DNA of 64,000 nucleotides from Stutzerimonas kunmingensis. GTDB lineage: Bacteria > Pseudomonadota > Gammaproteobacteria > Pseudomonadales > Pseudomonadaceae. The position numbers and the translations under genes are program-made. This document shows, in pieces, positions 28,527 through 38,474 of this stretch. The stretch covers positions 372,001 through 436,000 of the forward strand of contig NZ_PISM01000018.1 of NCBI RefSeq assembly GCF_002929225.1. Direction: 5' to 3'. Positions within the stretch are counted from its first letter, which is position 1. Every line of letters starts with the position of its first letter. Under the pieces are notes generated by a model. It had not been told where the DNA came from. It searched no databases and saw only the letters and a program-made list of their open reading frames with translations.

Positions 28527-30974
28527 ATGCGTTTTTTGAAATTTTTTCTCTGGTCGTGCTTCGCAGTCTTTTGCGCACTCTTGCTGAGCATCAGCGGCGC
28601 ATTTCTCTACCTCAGCCCCAACCTCCCCTCCGTCGATTCCCTGCGGAGCATACAGCTTCAAATTCCGCTGCGGGTTTATAGCGCGGATGGCAAGCTGATC
28701 GCCGAGTTCGGGGAAATGCGACGCTCACCGATCCACTTCGAGGACATCCCTGAGGAATTCATCCACGCACTGCTGGCTGCCGAGGACGACAATTTCGCTA
28801 ATCATTATGGCGTCGACATAACCGGCCTGATGCGCGCTGCCACGCAATTATTGAAAAGTGGGCAGATTCAGACCGGCGGCAGCACCATTACCATGCAGGT
28901 GGCGAAGAATTACTTCCTTACCAGTGAGCGGAGTTTCTCGCGCAAGATCAACGAGATACTGCTGGCACTGCAGATAGAGCGCGAGCTCAGCAAGAACGAA
29001 ATCCTCGAGCTGTACGTCAACAAGATCTACCTTGGCAATCGTGCCTATGGAATCGAGGCGGCTTCTCAGGTGTATTACGGCAAGCCCATTTCGGAGCTTA
29101 GCGTCGCACAGCTGGCGATGATCGCCGGCCTGCCGAAGGCACCCTCTGCATTCAATCCATTGGTTAATCCGACCCGCAGCAAAGAGCGGCGCGACTGGAT
29201 CCTGGGCCGCATGCACAGACTTGGCTCACTGGATGAAATTAGCTATCGGCAAGCACTCGCCGAACCTGAGACCGCTCGGTACCACGGCGCAGCCCCCGAG
29301 CTGGATGCCGCCTACATCGCGGAGATGGCGCGCGCCGAGATGGTGGGCCGCTTCGGCAGCGCTGCCTACACGGATGGCTTCCGGGTAAAGACCACGGTGT
29401 CCAGCGAGCGGCAGGTTGCTGCCAACCTCGCACTCGACAATGGACTGATTGAATACGACCAGCGGCACGGCTACCGCGGACCGGAAGCGCGCCTCGCAGA
29501 ACTGCCGCGCGATAGCTGGCCCAGCGAGCTGGCCAAGTACCGAAGCCTTTCCGGGCTGCAGCCGGCCGTCGTCACGCAGGTAGAGACCAGCGGGATTCTG
29601 GTGCTGACGCGCGACGGAAACGAGCACGCAGTCGCTTGGGACAGCATGAAGTGGGCCCGCCCCTACCTCGGCATCAACAGCATGGGGCCAAGGCCGCAGC
29701 GCCCAGCCGACGTGGTCAAGCTAGGCGACGTGGTCCGCATTCGCTGGCAGGATGATGAAACAGCCGTATTCAGCCAGGTGCCGCAGGCGCAGGCGGCACT
29801 GGTTTCACTCGACCCCCAGGATGGTTCGATCGAAGCGCTCGCAGGCGGTTTCTCGTTTGGCCAGAGCAACTACAACCGCGCCATCCAGGCCAAGCGCCAA
29901 CCCGGGTCAAGCTTCAAACCGTTCATTTACAGCGCAGCACTGGACGCGGGCTACACCGCCGCGAGCCTAGTCAACGATTCCCCCATCGTCTTTGTCGAAC
30001 AGGGCATGGACCGCATCTGGCGCCCGAAGAACGACAACAATACGTTCCTCGGGCCGATCCGCATGCGCGAGGCGCTGTACAAATCGAGGAATCTGGTTTC
30101 GATTCGTCTGCTGCAGACAATGGGCATCGACCACACGGTCGATTACATCAGCCGCTTCGGTTTCAATCCGCAGGACCTGCCGCGCAACCTATCTCTGGCA
30201 TTGGGTACGGCGACGCTTACACCTATGGAGATCGCCACCGGCTGGACGACCTTTGCAAACGGCGGGTACAAGATCGAGCCATACCTGATCCAGCGCATAG
30301 AAGACCGTGAAGGCAAGCTGCTCTTCGAGGCCAACCCGGCACGCGTGCCATCGCGGAATACCGAGACCGAGGAAACAGAGGCCGAGGCTTACGCAGCGCC
30401 TGACACTAGAGACCTGAATGACGGCGAGGCACTCGACGGCGAGGCACTCGACGCCGAACCACGCCTTGCCGAGCAGGTACTCGATGAACGTACCGCCTAC
30501 ATCATGACCAGCATGCTGCAGGACGTTATCAAGCGCGGCACAGGCCGACGTGCGCTGGCCATGGGGCGCGGTGACATCGCAGGAAAAACCGGCACCACCA
30601 ACGACTCCATCGACAGCTGGTTCTCCGGCTATAACGCCGACATCGTAACCACGGTATGGGCGGGCTTCGACCAGCCACAAAGCCTGGGGCGCAACGAGTA
30701 TGGCGGCACGGTCGCTCTGCCGATCTGGATGAGCTACATGAGCGCAGTGCTAAAGGACATGCCCGAGCACCCGCCAGCGGAGCCGGACGGGCTGCTCAAG
30801 CTGCGCATCGATCCGGTCAGCGGTCGCTCCGCCACACCCAGCACGCCTGACGCCTATTTCGAGGTCTTCAAGAGCGAGGATTCGCCGCCCCCCATGGGTG
30901 AATTCGACTCTGGAACCCAGGCACCTGGCAGCCCTCTTCCGGCCGATGAAGCCGCCCCGCTGGATCTGTTCTGA
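28527..30974 (+). CDS. ponA: Penicillin-binding protein 1A (bifunctional)
   Basis: An 815-residue inner-membrane peptidoglycan synthase. A membrane anchor (about 5-29) is followed by the glycosyltransferase-51 domain with AAEDDNFANHYGVD (catalytic Glu near 88) and GGSTITMQVAKNYF (about 117). An inserted OB-like region follows. The transpeptidase domain has S461-SF-K464 in PGSSFKPF, an SxN-type SRN motif (about 521) and K687-TGT. The tail is acidic and Pro/Ser-rich. It is a target of beta-lactams. Being divergent from pilM is the usual pseudomonad layout. Confidence 0.96.
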   Translation: MRFLKFFLWSCFAVFCALLLSISGAFLYLSPNLPSVDSLRSIQLQIPLRVYSADGKLIAEFGEMRRSPIHFEDIPEEFIHALLAAEDDNFANHYGVDITGLMRAATQLLKSGQIQTGGSTITMQVAKNYFLTSERSFSRKINEILLALQIERELSKNEILELYVNKIYLGNRAYGIEAASQVYYGKPISELSVAQLAMIAGLPKAPSAFNPLVNPTRSKERRDWILGRMHRLGSLDEISYRQALAEPETARYHGAAPELDAAYIAEMARAEMVGRFGSAAYTDGFRVKTTVSSERQVAANLALDNGLIEYDQRHGYRGPEARLAELPRDSWPSELAKYRSLSGLQPAVVTQVETSGILVLTRDGNEHAVAWDSMKWARPYLGINSMGPRPQRPADVVKLGDVVRIRWQDDETAVFSQVPQAQAALVSLDPQDGSIEALAGGFSFGQSNYNRAIQAKRQPGSSFKPFIYSAALDAGYTAASLVNDSPIVFVEQGMDRIWRPKNDNNTFLGPIRMREALYKSRNLVSIRLLQTMGIDHTVDYISRFGFNPQDLPRNLSLALGTATLTPMEIATGWTTFANGGYKIEPYLIQRIEDREGKLLFEANPARVPSRNTETEETEAEAYAAPDTRDLNDGEALDGEALDAEPRLAEQVLDERTAYIMTSMLQDVIKRGTGRRALAMGRGDIAGKTGTTNDSIDSWFSGYNADIVTTVWAGFDQPQSLGRNEYGGTVALPIWMSYMSAVLKDMPEHPPAEPDGLLKLRIDPVSGRSATPSTPDAYFEVFKSEDSPPPMGEFDSGTQAPGSPLPADEAAPLDLF

Positions 30975-30995
30975 TCGACCGATTTTCGCCAGCCA

Positions 30996-31028
30996 ACAAA
31001 AAACCCCGCCTTGGCGGGGTTTGTTTTT
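30996..31028. terminator. Bidirectional Rho-independent terminator
   Basis: The stem AAACCCCGCC / GGCGGGGTTT (31001-31022) is flanked by an A run on the left and TTGTTTTTT on the right. It separates the convergent ponA and maeB genes. Confidence 0.92.
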
Positions 31029-31037
31029 TCAGCGCGG

Positions 31038-32306
31038 TCAGCCGTTGAAAACGTCGTTAACCGACTGCAGCGGATAATGCGACGGGTAAGGCAATGTCGC
31101 CACGCCACTTTCGATGGCTGCCTTGGCCACAGCATCAGACACCAACGTGATCAGACGCGGATCCATTGGCTTCGGAATGATGTACTCGCGGCCGAATTCC
31201 AGACTATCCACACCGTACGCAGCAGCCACTTCAGCCGGCACTGGCAACTTGGCGAGATCGCGCAGCGCAATGGCAGCCGCGATCTTCATCTCCTCGTTAA
31301 TGCGCTTGGCGCGAACATCCAGCGCGCCACGGAAGATGAACGGGAAGCCCAATACGTTGTTGACCTGGTTCGGGTAGTCCGAGCGACCAGTTGCCATGAT
31401 GACATCCGAACGCGTCGCATGCGCCAGCTCCGGACTGATCTCCGGATCAGGATTGGAGCAGGCGAAGACGACCGGATTGGCCGCCATGCGCTTGAGACCT
31501 TCCGGACTCAGCAGGTTGGCGCCTGACAGGCCGACGAAAACGTCGGCACCTTCGAGCGCATCGTCCAGAGTGCGCTTGTCGGTTTCATGGGCGAACACAG
31601 CCTTGTACTGGTTCAGATCGTCACGGCCGGCGTGGATGACGCCCTTGCGATCGATCATGAAGATGTTCTCGATTTTCGCACCCATGCTGACCAGCAGCTT
31701 CATGCACGAGGTTGCGGCAGCCCCAGCACCGAGGCAGACGATCTTGGCCTGCTCGAGAGTCTTGCCGGCGATTTCCAGCGCATTGAGCATGCCGGCAGCC
31801 GTCACGATGGCGGTGCCATGCTGGTCGTCATGGAAAACCGGGATATCGCACTGCTCGATCAGCGCCCGCTCGATCTCGAAGCACTCCGGCGCCTTGATAT
31901 CTTCCAGATTGATGCCACCAAAGGTGATCGAGATGCGCTTGACGGTATCAATGAAGGCCTGCGGGCTTTCCGCATCGACTTCGATGTCGAATACGTCGAC
32001 GCCAGCGAAACGCTTGAACAGCACGCCCTTGCCTTCCATCACCGGCTTGGAAGCCAGCGGGCCAAGGTTGCCCAAGCCGAGAATAGCGGTGCCGTCGGAG
32101 ATAACAGCCACCAGGTTGCCTTTGCCAGTGTAGCGGTAAGCCAGTTCCGCATCGCGAGCGATCTCGCGCACAGGCTCAGCTACACCCGGGCTGTAGGCCA
32201 GGGAAAGATCACGAGCGGTGGCGGTGGGCTTGGTCAGCTCGACGCTCAATTTCCCTGGACGGGGCTGGGCATGGTATTCGAGCGCGGCAGTTTTCAGGTC
32301 AGTCAT
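31038..32306 (-). CDS. maeB: Malic enzyme, short form without phosphotransacetylase domain
   Basis: A 422-residue enzyme that oxidatively decarboxylates malate to pyruvate, feeding reducing power and pyruvate from the TCA cycle. The N-terminal domain has [15 protein letters not shown] (about 36) and [20 protein letters not shown] (about 62). [11 protein letters not shown] and [15 protein letters not shown] (about 140-170) hold metal and substrate residues. The Rossmann motif is [10 protein letters not shown] (about 190). E. coli MaeB is about 760 residues with a C-terminal PTA-like domain that is absent here; this short form is usual in pseudomonads. NAD versus NADP preference was not determined. 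Confidence 0.93.
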   Translation of the reverse strand: MTDLKTAALEYHAQPRPGKLSVELTKPTATARDLSLAYSPGVAEPVREIARDAELAYRYTGKGNLVAVISDGTAILGLGNLGPLASKPVMEGKGVLFKRFAGVDVFDIEVDAESPQAFIDTVKRISITFGGINLEDIKAPECFEIERALIEQCDIPVFHDDQHGTAIVTAAGMLNALEIAGKTLEQAKIVCLGAGAAATSCMKLLVSMGAKIENIFMIDRKGVIHAGRDDLNQYKAVFAHETDKRTLDDALEGADVFVGLSGANLLSPEGLKRMAANPVVFACSNPDPEISPELAHATRSDVIMATGRSDYPNQVNNVLGFPFIFRGALDVRAKRINEEMKIAAAIALRDLAKLPVPAEVAAAYGVDSLEFGREYIIPKPMDPRLITLVSDAVAKAAIESGVATLPYPSHYPLQSVNDVFNG

Positions 32307-32455
32307 GTGGCATTTCCGCTTATTTTACTGGGACAGACAGGCGGTCGAGCATACGCCAAGAACAAGCGCACTCACAAGCCAGCGGGCCGGCTGACTGTCA
32401 AGCCCAAGCCGCTACGACTTTCCGGGTAGATTCACGCGCCGTTACGAACAGCCGA

Positions 32456-33250
32456 TCAGCGCGACAATCCCAGCATCGCCGGATGGGTGACGCGCAGCAT
32501 CCAGCGGGCCTGCCCGGCACCCACCCGTCCGCGGCGGTCGACTACCCAGCCCCTCAGCTCGAGTCGCTTCCCGGCAAGCACGGTCATTGTCCGGACATCG
32601 AATGCGTCAAGCGCCTGCGGCGGTATGTTCACCACCAGCGGACCATCCATTTCCAGCCAATAGCCGCCGCGATTGCGCTCGATCCCCTCGACCCTGCCTT
32701 CGAGCAGCGCGAAGCCACCACGCCTCAACGATTGCGGCGAGCAGGGCTTCAGCTCGCGCCAGACACCCAGACCGTTTTGCCGCGCCTGCTGCTCGGCCCG
32801 CTGCTGACAGGCCACCAGCCGTGTATTCGGCGCCACCGCGACCATGAAGCCAAGGCCATCGGCAAGCAGCACGGCTTCGAGATTACGTCCCTGCGCGTCA
32901 TAAGCATGGGCCAGCGTGCGCCCATAGCGATCCTGCCGCTCCTGACCCAGGACCAGACCGACCCGCCCGTCACTGGCCTGCACCAATGCCTGCAGTCGGC
33001 GCCGTGCGGCCAGTGCGAAAGGCTCGGCCTTGCGCCCGTCACGCCCCAGCTCCGGCGTGTTGATGCCGATCAGCCGCACGCTGCGACCATCAACCAGACG
33101 CAGCGTATCGCCGTCAACGACTTGGGCCACTTCCAGCGTCGACAAGCGCCCCGGCGACGGGCAAAAGGCAAGCGCTTGAATTTGCCAGAAGACGGAAACG
33201 AAAAAGGCGCCCACCAGGGACGCCTTTTTCATGTGCTCGGAAAACCCCAT
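32456..33250 (-). CDS. Exported thermonuclease-family (SNase-like) protein
   Basis: A protein of about 264 residues with a secretion signal (hydrophobic core SLVGAFFVSVFWQIQALA) and a staphylococcal-nuclease fold: VVDGDTLRLVDG, VRLIGINTPELG (with the calcium and phosphate residues Arg and Asp) and DRYGRTLAHAY. A C-terminal OB-like half (about residues 170-264, LEGRVEGIERNRGGYWLEM) follows. It probably acts in the periplasm or outside on nucleic acid. The ATG at 33250 has GGGA in front; ATG 33232 is an alternative with a more typical signal peptide. It lies 20 bp downstream of rpmE on the same strand. Confidence 0.82.
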   Translation of the reverse strand: MGFSEHMKKASLVGAFFVSVFWQIQALAFCPSPGRLSTLEVAQVVDGDTLRLVDGRSVRLIGINTPELGRDGRKAEPFALAARRRLQALVQASDGRVGLVLGQERQDRYGRTLAHAYDAQGRNLEAVLLADGLGFMVAVAPNTRLVACQQRAEQQARQNGLGVWRELKPCSPQSLRRGGFALLEGRVEGIERNRGGYWLEMDGPLVVNIPPQALDAFDVRTMTVLAGKRLELRGWVVDRRGRVGAGQARWMLRVTHPAMLGLSR

Positions 33251-33270
33251 TGGATTCCCGATACGCCAGC

Positions 33271-33483
33271 TTACTTGGCGCCGAACACACCGAAACGCTG
33301 CTTGAAGCGATCGATACGGCCGCCGGTATCCAGCACCTTCTGCTTGCCGGTGTAGAACGGGTGGCACTCGGAGCACACGTCGAGGCTCAGGTTCTTGCCC
33401 AGCGTGGAGCGGGTCTTGATGACGTTGCCACAGCTGCAGGTGGCCTCGATTTCGACGTAATTAGGATGGATATCGGCTTTCAT
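33271..33483 (-). CDS. rpmE: 50S ribosomal protein L31, zinc-binding (C+) type
   Basis: A 70-residue ribosomal protein with the zinc cysteines C16, C18, C37 and C40 (TCSCGN and VCSECHP). The C+ form can be swapped for a zinc-free paralogue under zinc limitation in many bacteria; no paralogue is in this window. The ATG at 33483 was chosen over upstream codons by homology of the MKADIHPNY start. Confidence 0.97.
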   Translation of the reverse strand: MKADIHPNYVEIEATCSCGNVIKTRSTLGKNLSLDVCSECHPFYTGKQKVLDTGGRIDRFKQRFGVFGAK

Positions 33484-33675
33484 GGTGAATCCTCTAGGAT
33501 TGTGTGCCGCCACCCGACCCTATGTCGAGTACCGCACGAAGTAGGGCGCGAATCATACCAGAGCGCTAGGGTGATGCAAGCGCGGGCGACAGACGCGCTG
33601 AGCCGCTGGCGCGCTCGCGACGACGCCGAATCGCGTCATCGTTTACCATCGCCGCACATCACCAAGGATCATCGA
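33484..33675. other. Divergent rpmE/priA intergenic region
   Basis: This 192-bp spacer carries the promoters of rpmE (leftward) and priA (rightward). I see no unambiguous -35/-10 pair and no other gene. Confidence 0.5.
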
Positions 33676-35898
33676 GTGTCTTCCAGCATCCTCCGCCTGG
33701 CGCTGCCCTCACCCCTGCGTCGCCTGTTCGATTACCTGCCGCCGGCTGGCGTGTCACCCGCCGCTCTTCAACCAGGCGTACGCCTGCGCGTGCCCTTTGG
33801 TCGACGCGAAGTGGTCGGCATTCTGGTCGAGCTGAGCGACCACAGCGAAGTGCCGGCGGAAAAGCTCAAGCCGGCCCTGGAACTGCTGGATAGCAAACCA
33901 CCCCTGCCCGCCCCGCTATTCAAGCTTTGCCTGTGGACCGCGCAGTATTATCAGCACAGCCTTGGCGACACCCTCAGCTGGGCACTGCCGGTACTGCTGC
34001 GTCAGGGCGAACCCGCTGAAGCGCGACAAGAGCGCTACTGGCACGTAGCCGAAGGCGCGAGCCCTGACGATCCGCGATTGGTTCGTGCTCCCAGGCAGCG
34101 CGAAGCGCTGAAGGCCATCGCCCAGCACGCACACGGCTTGCCACATGCGCTGCTCAGCAAACTGCAGCTGAACAAGGACAGCCTCGACCTGCTGCTGGAA
34201 AAGGGCCTGGTGCGTATCGAATCCCGCCGCAGCAGGCCGACGCGCGGGCACAGTGGCGGCTGGCTGTTACAGGCCGAACTCACCTTGAATACACAGCAAC
34301 GCGCAGCCTTCGAGGCGGTGAGCGCGGGCCTCGGAGGATTTCAGGCGTTCCTGCTGGCGGGGGTGACCGGCAGCGGCAAGACAGAGGTCTACCTGCAACT
34401 GATTCATCGCGTACTGGAAGCCGGCAAGCAGGCGCTGGTGCTGATTCCCGAGATCAACCTGGGGCCACAGACGCTTGCCCGCTTCGAACAGCGCTTCAAC
34501 GCCCGGATCGCGCTGCTGCACTCAAACGTCAACGATCGTGAACGACTCGATGCCTGGCTCGCCGCCCGCGATGGCGAGGCGGACATCATCATCGGTACCC
34601 GTTCGGCCCTGTTCACGCCGATGAAGAATCCCGGCCTGATCATCATCGACGAGGAGCACGACGCCTCTTATAAACAGCAGGAAGGCTTGCGCTACCACGC
34701 CCGCGATCTGGCCCTGCTGCGCGCGCGCCAGGAGAACCTGCCGATTGTGCTCGGTTCGGCCACGCCCTCGCTGGAAAGCCTGCACAACGCCCACAGCGGC
34801 CGCTATGCGCTGCTCAAACTGACGCAACGGGCCGGCAATGCGCAGTCGCCGCGCTTCCTGCGCCTGGATGTCAAGAGTCGCCCGCTGGACGCCGGCATAT
34901 CCGGCCCGCTGCAACAGGCCATCGGCCAGACCCTCGGCGCCGGCCAGCAGGTTTTGGTCTACCTCAACCGACGTGGCTTCGCCCCCACCCTGCTCTGCCA
35001 TGACTGCGGCTGGCTCAGCCAGTGCCCACGCTGCGACGCGCGGATGACCCTGCATCAACGTCACAACGAACTGCGCTGCCACCACTGCGGGCACGTCGAG
35101 CGACCGCCGCGCAACTGTCCGGACTGCGGCAAGGTGGATCTGCGCCCGGTTGGCGCCGGAACGGAACGCGCCGAGGAGCGCCTGGGTATCCTCTTTCCCG
35201 ACTATCCGGTGCTGCGTATCGACCGCGACAGCACCTCGCGCAAGGGCGCGATGGAGCAGATGATCGGCACCATCAACCGCGGCGAACCCTGCCTGCTGGT
35301 CGGCACGCAGATGCTCGCCAAGGGTCACCATTTTCCGCGCGTCACGCTGGTGGCGATTCTCGATGCCGACGGCGGGCTGTTCTCAGCCGACTTCCGCGCC
35401 AGCGAGCGCATGGCCCAGCTGATTGTCCAGGTCGCCGGGCGCGCCGGGCGCGCAGAGGAGCCTGGCAAGGTCATCATCCAGACGCATCTGGCCGACCATC
35501 CGCTGCTGGTGCAGCTAACCGAACAGGGTTATTTCGCCTTTGCCGAGCAGGCCCTGTCCGAGCGCCGCGCGGCCGGCCTGCCGCCGTTCAGCCATCTGGC
35601 GCTGCTGCGCGCCGAGGCACAGAAGCCCGGCCAGGCCGAAGCCTTCCTCGACGACGCCTGCAACCTCGCCGAACAGTTGCTCGACCAGCTGCAGCTCAAC
35701 GGCGTCGACCTGCTCGGACCGGTTCCCGCACCGATGGAACGGCGTGCCGGCCGCTACAGGGCGCAATTACTGCTTCAGGGCAACGCGCGGGCGACCCTGC
35801 ACCGGCTGATGGACGCCTGGGTCCCGATGCTCGAACAACTGCCCGGCGGTCGCGCCGTGCGCTGGAGCCTGGATGTCGACCCGATCGATCTGTTCTGA
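33676..35898 (+). CDS. priA: Primosomal protein N', replication-restart helicase PriA
   Basis: A 740-residue superfamily-2 helicase that reloads the replisome at stalled forks. The N-terminal 3'-DNA-binding domain occupies about 1-105 (ALPSPLRRLFDYLPP). The helicase core has Walker A GVTGSGKT (about 229) and a DEEH box (about 324). A zinc module of eight cysteines (CHDCGWLSQCPRC and later pairs, about 441-485) is inserted between the helicase lobes. QVAGRAGR is motif VI. The GTG at 33676 follows AAGGA by seven bases; a larger frame reads back into the spacer. Confidence 0.97.
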   Translation: MSSSILRLALPSPLRRLFDYLPPAGVSPAALQPGVRLRVPFGRREVVGILVELSDHSEVPAEKLKPALELLDSKPPLPAPLFKLCLWTAQYYQHSLGDTLSWALPVLLRQGEPAEARQERYWHVAEGASPDDPRLVRAPRQREALKAIAQHAHGLPHALLSKLQLNKDSLDLLLEKGLVRIESRRSRPTRGHSGGWLLQAELTLNTQQRAAFEAVSAGLGGFQAFLLAGVTGSGKTEVYLQLIHRVLEAGKQALVLIPEINLGPQTLARFEQRFNARIALLHSNVNDRERLDAWLAARDGEADIIIGTRSALFTPMKNPGLIIIDEEHDASYKQQEGLRYHARDLALLRARQENLPIVLGSATPSLESLHNAHSGRYALLKLTQRAGNAQSPRFLRLDVKSRPLDAGISGPLQQAIGQTLGAGQQVLVYLNRRGFAPTLLCHDCGWLSQCPRCDARMTLHQRHNELRCHHCGHVERPPRNCPDCGKVDLRPVGAGTERAEERLGILFPDYPVLRIDRDSTSRKGAMEQMIGTINRGEPCLLVGTQMLAKGHHFPRVTLVAILDADGGLFSADFRASERMAQLIVQVAGRAGRAEEPGKVIIQTHLADHPLLVQLTEQGYFAFAEQALSERRAAGLPPFSHLALLRAEAQKPGQAEAFLDDACNLAEQLLDQLQLNGVDLLGPVPAPMERRAGRYRAQLLLQGNARATLHRLMDAWVPMLEQLPGGRAVRWSLDVDPIDLF

Positions 35899-35945
35899 TC
35901 GCCTGATCGAAACCCGGACTTTTGCCGCCCTGCGCGCCACGCACC

Positions 35946-35975
35946 TTGAAGCGATACCCATCGCGACCCGATAAT
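35946..35975 (+). promoter_or_regulatory. Candidate sigma-70 promoter of argS
   Basis: TTGAAG (35946-35951) and GATAAT (35970-35975) are separated by 18 bp, 37 bp before the argS ATG. This is a sequence match only. Confidence 0.55.
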
Positions 35976-36012
35976 GCCGGGTTTTCGCGCACACTTGCGG
36001 ACTGAGCCGACC

Positions 36013-37752
36013 ATGAAAGACAGCATTCGCCACCTGATCCAGCAAGCCCTCGTCCGCCTGACCGCCGAAGGCGTCCTGCCTGAAGGGCTGACCCCTGCGA
36101 TTCAGGTGGAAAACACCAGGGACAAGAGCCACGGCGATTTCGCCAGCAACATCGCCATGATGCTGGCCAAACCGGCCGGGCTGAAGCCGCGCGACCTGGC
36201 CGAGAAGCTGATCGCTGCGCTGCCGCAGGACGCGCAGATCAGCAAGGTGGAAATCGCCGGGCCAGGCTTTCTGAACTTCTTCCAGAACAGCGACGCACTG
36301 GCCGAGCGCCTCGAAGCGGCCCTGGCCGATCCACAGCTGGCGGTGCGCAAGGCGTCGGCGCCCCAGCGCGTGGTGATCGACCTGTCATCGCCGAACCTGG
36401 CGAAAGAGATGCATGTTGGCCACCTGCGCTCGACCATTATTGGTGACGCCGTCGGTCGTGTGCTCGAGTACCTCGGCGACGAGGTGATCCGGCAGAACCA
36501 CGTCGGCGACTGGGGCACCCAGTTCGGCATGCTGCTGGCTTACCTCGAGGAAAAACCGGCGGCGGCGGAAAGCGAGCTGTCCGACCTGGAGCAGTTCTAT
36601 CGCGCAGCGAAACAGCGCTTCGACGAGTCCGCCGGGTTCGCCGACCGCGCCCGCGAACTGGTGGTAAAGCTTCAAGCCGGGGACGCACAGTGCCTGAGCC
36701 TGTGGACGCGCTTCAACGATATTTCCCTGTCGCACTGCCAGAAGATCTACGACCGCCTCAACGTCAAGCTGACCCCGGCCGACGTCAAGGGTGAGAGCGC
36801 CTACAACGCCGAGCTTGCGGATATCGTCGAAGCCCTGCGCAGTAAAGGTCTGCTCACCGAGGACAACGGCGCGCAGTGCGTCTTCCTCGACGAATTCAAG
36901 AACGCCGAAGGCAATCCGCTCCCGGTGATCGTGCAGAAGGCCGGCGGCGGCTACCTCTACGCCACCACCGACCTGGCAGCCATGCGTTACCGCAGCCAGG
37001 TCCTGCATGCCGATCGCGCGCTGTATTTCGTCGATCAGCGCCAGGCCCTGCATTTCCAGATGGCTTTCGAAGTGGCGCGTCGCGCCGGTTTTGTCCATGC
37101 CGGTATGCAGCTTGAGCACATGGGCTTCGGCACCATGAACGGCGCCGACGGCCGCCCGTTCAAGACCCGCGACGGCGGCACGGTAAAGCTGATCGATCTG
37201 CTCGACGAAGCCGAGCAGCGCGCCTATGCCTTGGTCAAGGGCAAGAATCCGGACCTCGATGAAGCCGAGCTGCGCCAGATCGCCCGCGCGGTGGGTATCA
37301 GCGCCGTCAAATATGCCGACCTGTCCAAGCACCGCACCAGCGACTATCGCTTCAACTTCGAACTGATGCTGAGCTTCGAAGGCAACACCGCGCCCTACCT
37401 GCTCTATGCCTACACCCGCGTGGCCAGCGTTTTCCGCAAGCAGGGTCAAGGCATCGATGAGATCGCCGGACAGATTCAGCTCGAGGCTGAGCAGGAACTG
37501 GCGCTCGCCGCCAAGCTCGCCCAGTTCGGCGAAGTGCTGAACAGCGTCGGTGAGAAAGGCGAACCGCACTTGCTGTGCGCTTACCTGTACGATCTGGCCG
37601 GGCTGTTCTCCAGTTTCTACGAGCACTGCCCGATCCTCAGCGCCGAACAACCAGAGCAGAAGCAGAGTCGACTGCGCCTCGCTGCCCTGACCGGCAAGAC
37701 CCTCAAGCAGGGCCTGGAACTTCTCGGCCTGGAAACTCTGGAGCGCATGTAA
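36013..37752 (+). CDS. argS: Arginyl-tRNA synthetase
   Basis: A 579-residue class I aminoacyl-tRNA synthetase. The N-terminal tRNA-recognition domain comprises about 1-110 ([13 protein letters not shown]). The HIGH motif appears as HVGH (H134 in [15 protein letters not shown]). The Rossmann core contains [11 protein letters not shown]. The anticodon-binding domain ends with the family terminus [10 protein letters not shown]. The classical KMSK loop is absent, as is usual for this enzyme. ATG 36013 was chosen because the family begins MKDSIRHLI. The next gene starts directly at the stop codon. Confidence 0.97.
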   Translation: MKDSIRHLIQQALVRLTAEGVLPEGLTPAIQVENTRDKSHGDFASNIAMMLAKPAGLKPRDLAEKLIAALPQDAQISKVEIAGPGFLNFFQNSDALAERLEAALADPQLAVRKASAPQRVVIDLSSPNLAKEMHVGHLRSTIIGDAVGRVLEYLGDEVIRQNHVGDWGTQFGMLLAYLEEKPAAAESELSDLEQFYRAAKQRFDESAGFADRARELVVKLQAGDAQCLSLWTRFNDISLSHCQKIYDRLNVKLTPADVKGESAYNAELADIVEALRSKGLLTEDNGAQCVFLDEFKNAEGNPLPVIVQKAGGGYLYATTDLAAMRYRSQVLHADRALYFVDQRQALHFQMAFEVARRAGFVHAGMQLEHMGFGTMNGADGRPFKTRDGGTVKLIDLLDEAEQRAYALVKGKNPDLDEAELRQIARAVGISAVKYADLSKHRTSDYRFNFELMLSFEGNTAPYLLYAYTRVASVFRKQGQGIDEIAGQIQLEAEQELALAAKLAQFGEVLNSVGEKGEPHLLCAYLYDLAGLFSSFYEHCPILSAEQPEQKQSRLRLAALTGKTLKQGLELLGLETLERM

Positions 37753-38418
37753 GTGGCTGCAAGGAAGAAAGCCGCGCCCAAACGAGGCGCGAGCCGCTAT
37801 CAGGCGCCCGCCAAACAGGCCGTACCAGGCTGGATCTGGCTGGTCTGTGGCCTGGTCATCGGCGGTTTCATCATGTTTTTGATGAGCCTCGAACCGGGTG
37901 GCGAGGAGGTCAAGCGCAACAAGGACGCACCCAAGACCGCGATCAAGGAGCAGCCCAAGCGCACGCCAGCCAGCGAGCAGGCGACCAAGCCGAAGTACGA
38001 CTTCTATACGCTGCTGCCGGAGTCGGAAGTGATTCTGCCGCCGGAAGCCAAGCAGCCGGAACCGCCGGCCAAGCCGGTAACGCCGGAGGAAGCAGCGAAG
38101 ATCGACGAAGCCCGCGCGCAGGCCGCACTCAATGGCCAGGTACCACCGCCGCCGCCCACAGTGGCCAAGGCACCCGTTACCCAGTTCTTTCTGCAGGCCG
38201 GCTCGTTCCGCCAGCAGGCGGAGGCTGATCGGGTACGCGCGCAGATCATCCTGCTTGGTCAGGACGTGCGCGTGGAAAGCGTCAAGGTGCGTGATGAGCC
38301 CTGGTATCGCGTACTGGTCGGACCCTTCGGCAGCCGCGAGCAACTGAATGCCGCACAAAAGACGCTGGCCGCCAGCGGCTACAAGAACCTGCTGTTGCAA
38401 CAGCGGCAGACGCGCTGA
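37753..38418 (+). CDS. SPOR-domain cell-division protein, FtsN-like
   Basis: A 221-residue bitopic protein. The basic cytoplasmic tail (KKAAPKRGASRYQAPAKQA) is followed by one membrane helix (about 26-44, IWLVCGLVIGGFIMFLMSL), a Pro/Lys-rich periplasmic linker and a C-terminal SPOR domain (about 143-220, FFLQAGSFRQQAEADRVRA). The GTG start abuts the argS stop with no gap. Topology and SPOR domain match FtsN, which activates septal peptidoglycan synthesis; the sequence outside SPOR is too variable to be certain. It is the second SPOR protein of the window. A strong terminator follows. Confidence 0.85.
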   Translation: MAARKKAAPKRGASRYQAPAKQAVPGWIWLVCGLVIGGFIMFLMSLEPGGEEVKRNKDAPKTAIKEQPKRTPASEQATKPKYDFYTLLPESEVILPPEAKQPEPPAKPVTPEEAAKIDEARAQAALNGQVPPPPPTVAKAPVTQFFLQAGSFRQQAEADRVRAQIILLGQDVRVESVKVRDEPWYRVLVGPFGSREQLNAAQKTLAASGYKNLLLQQRQTR

Positions 38419-38420
38419 AC

Positions 38421-38453
38421 GAAAAACGCCGGGCTTTCGACCCGGCGTTTTTC
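38421..38453. terminator. Bidirectional Rho-independent terminator
   Basis: A perfect 13-bp stem, GAAAAACGCCGGG / CCCGGCGTTTTTC, with a seven-base loop lies between the convergent SPOR gene and the ferredoxin-reductase gene. Confidence 0.93.
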
Positions 38454-38474
38454 ATTCTGGCGCAGCAAACCGAA

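Noticed and set aside
36385..38400. 671-codon open frame antisense to argS and the SPOR gene
   Set aside because: It runs across two real genes and their junction, a sign of a composition artefact.
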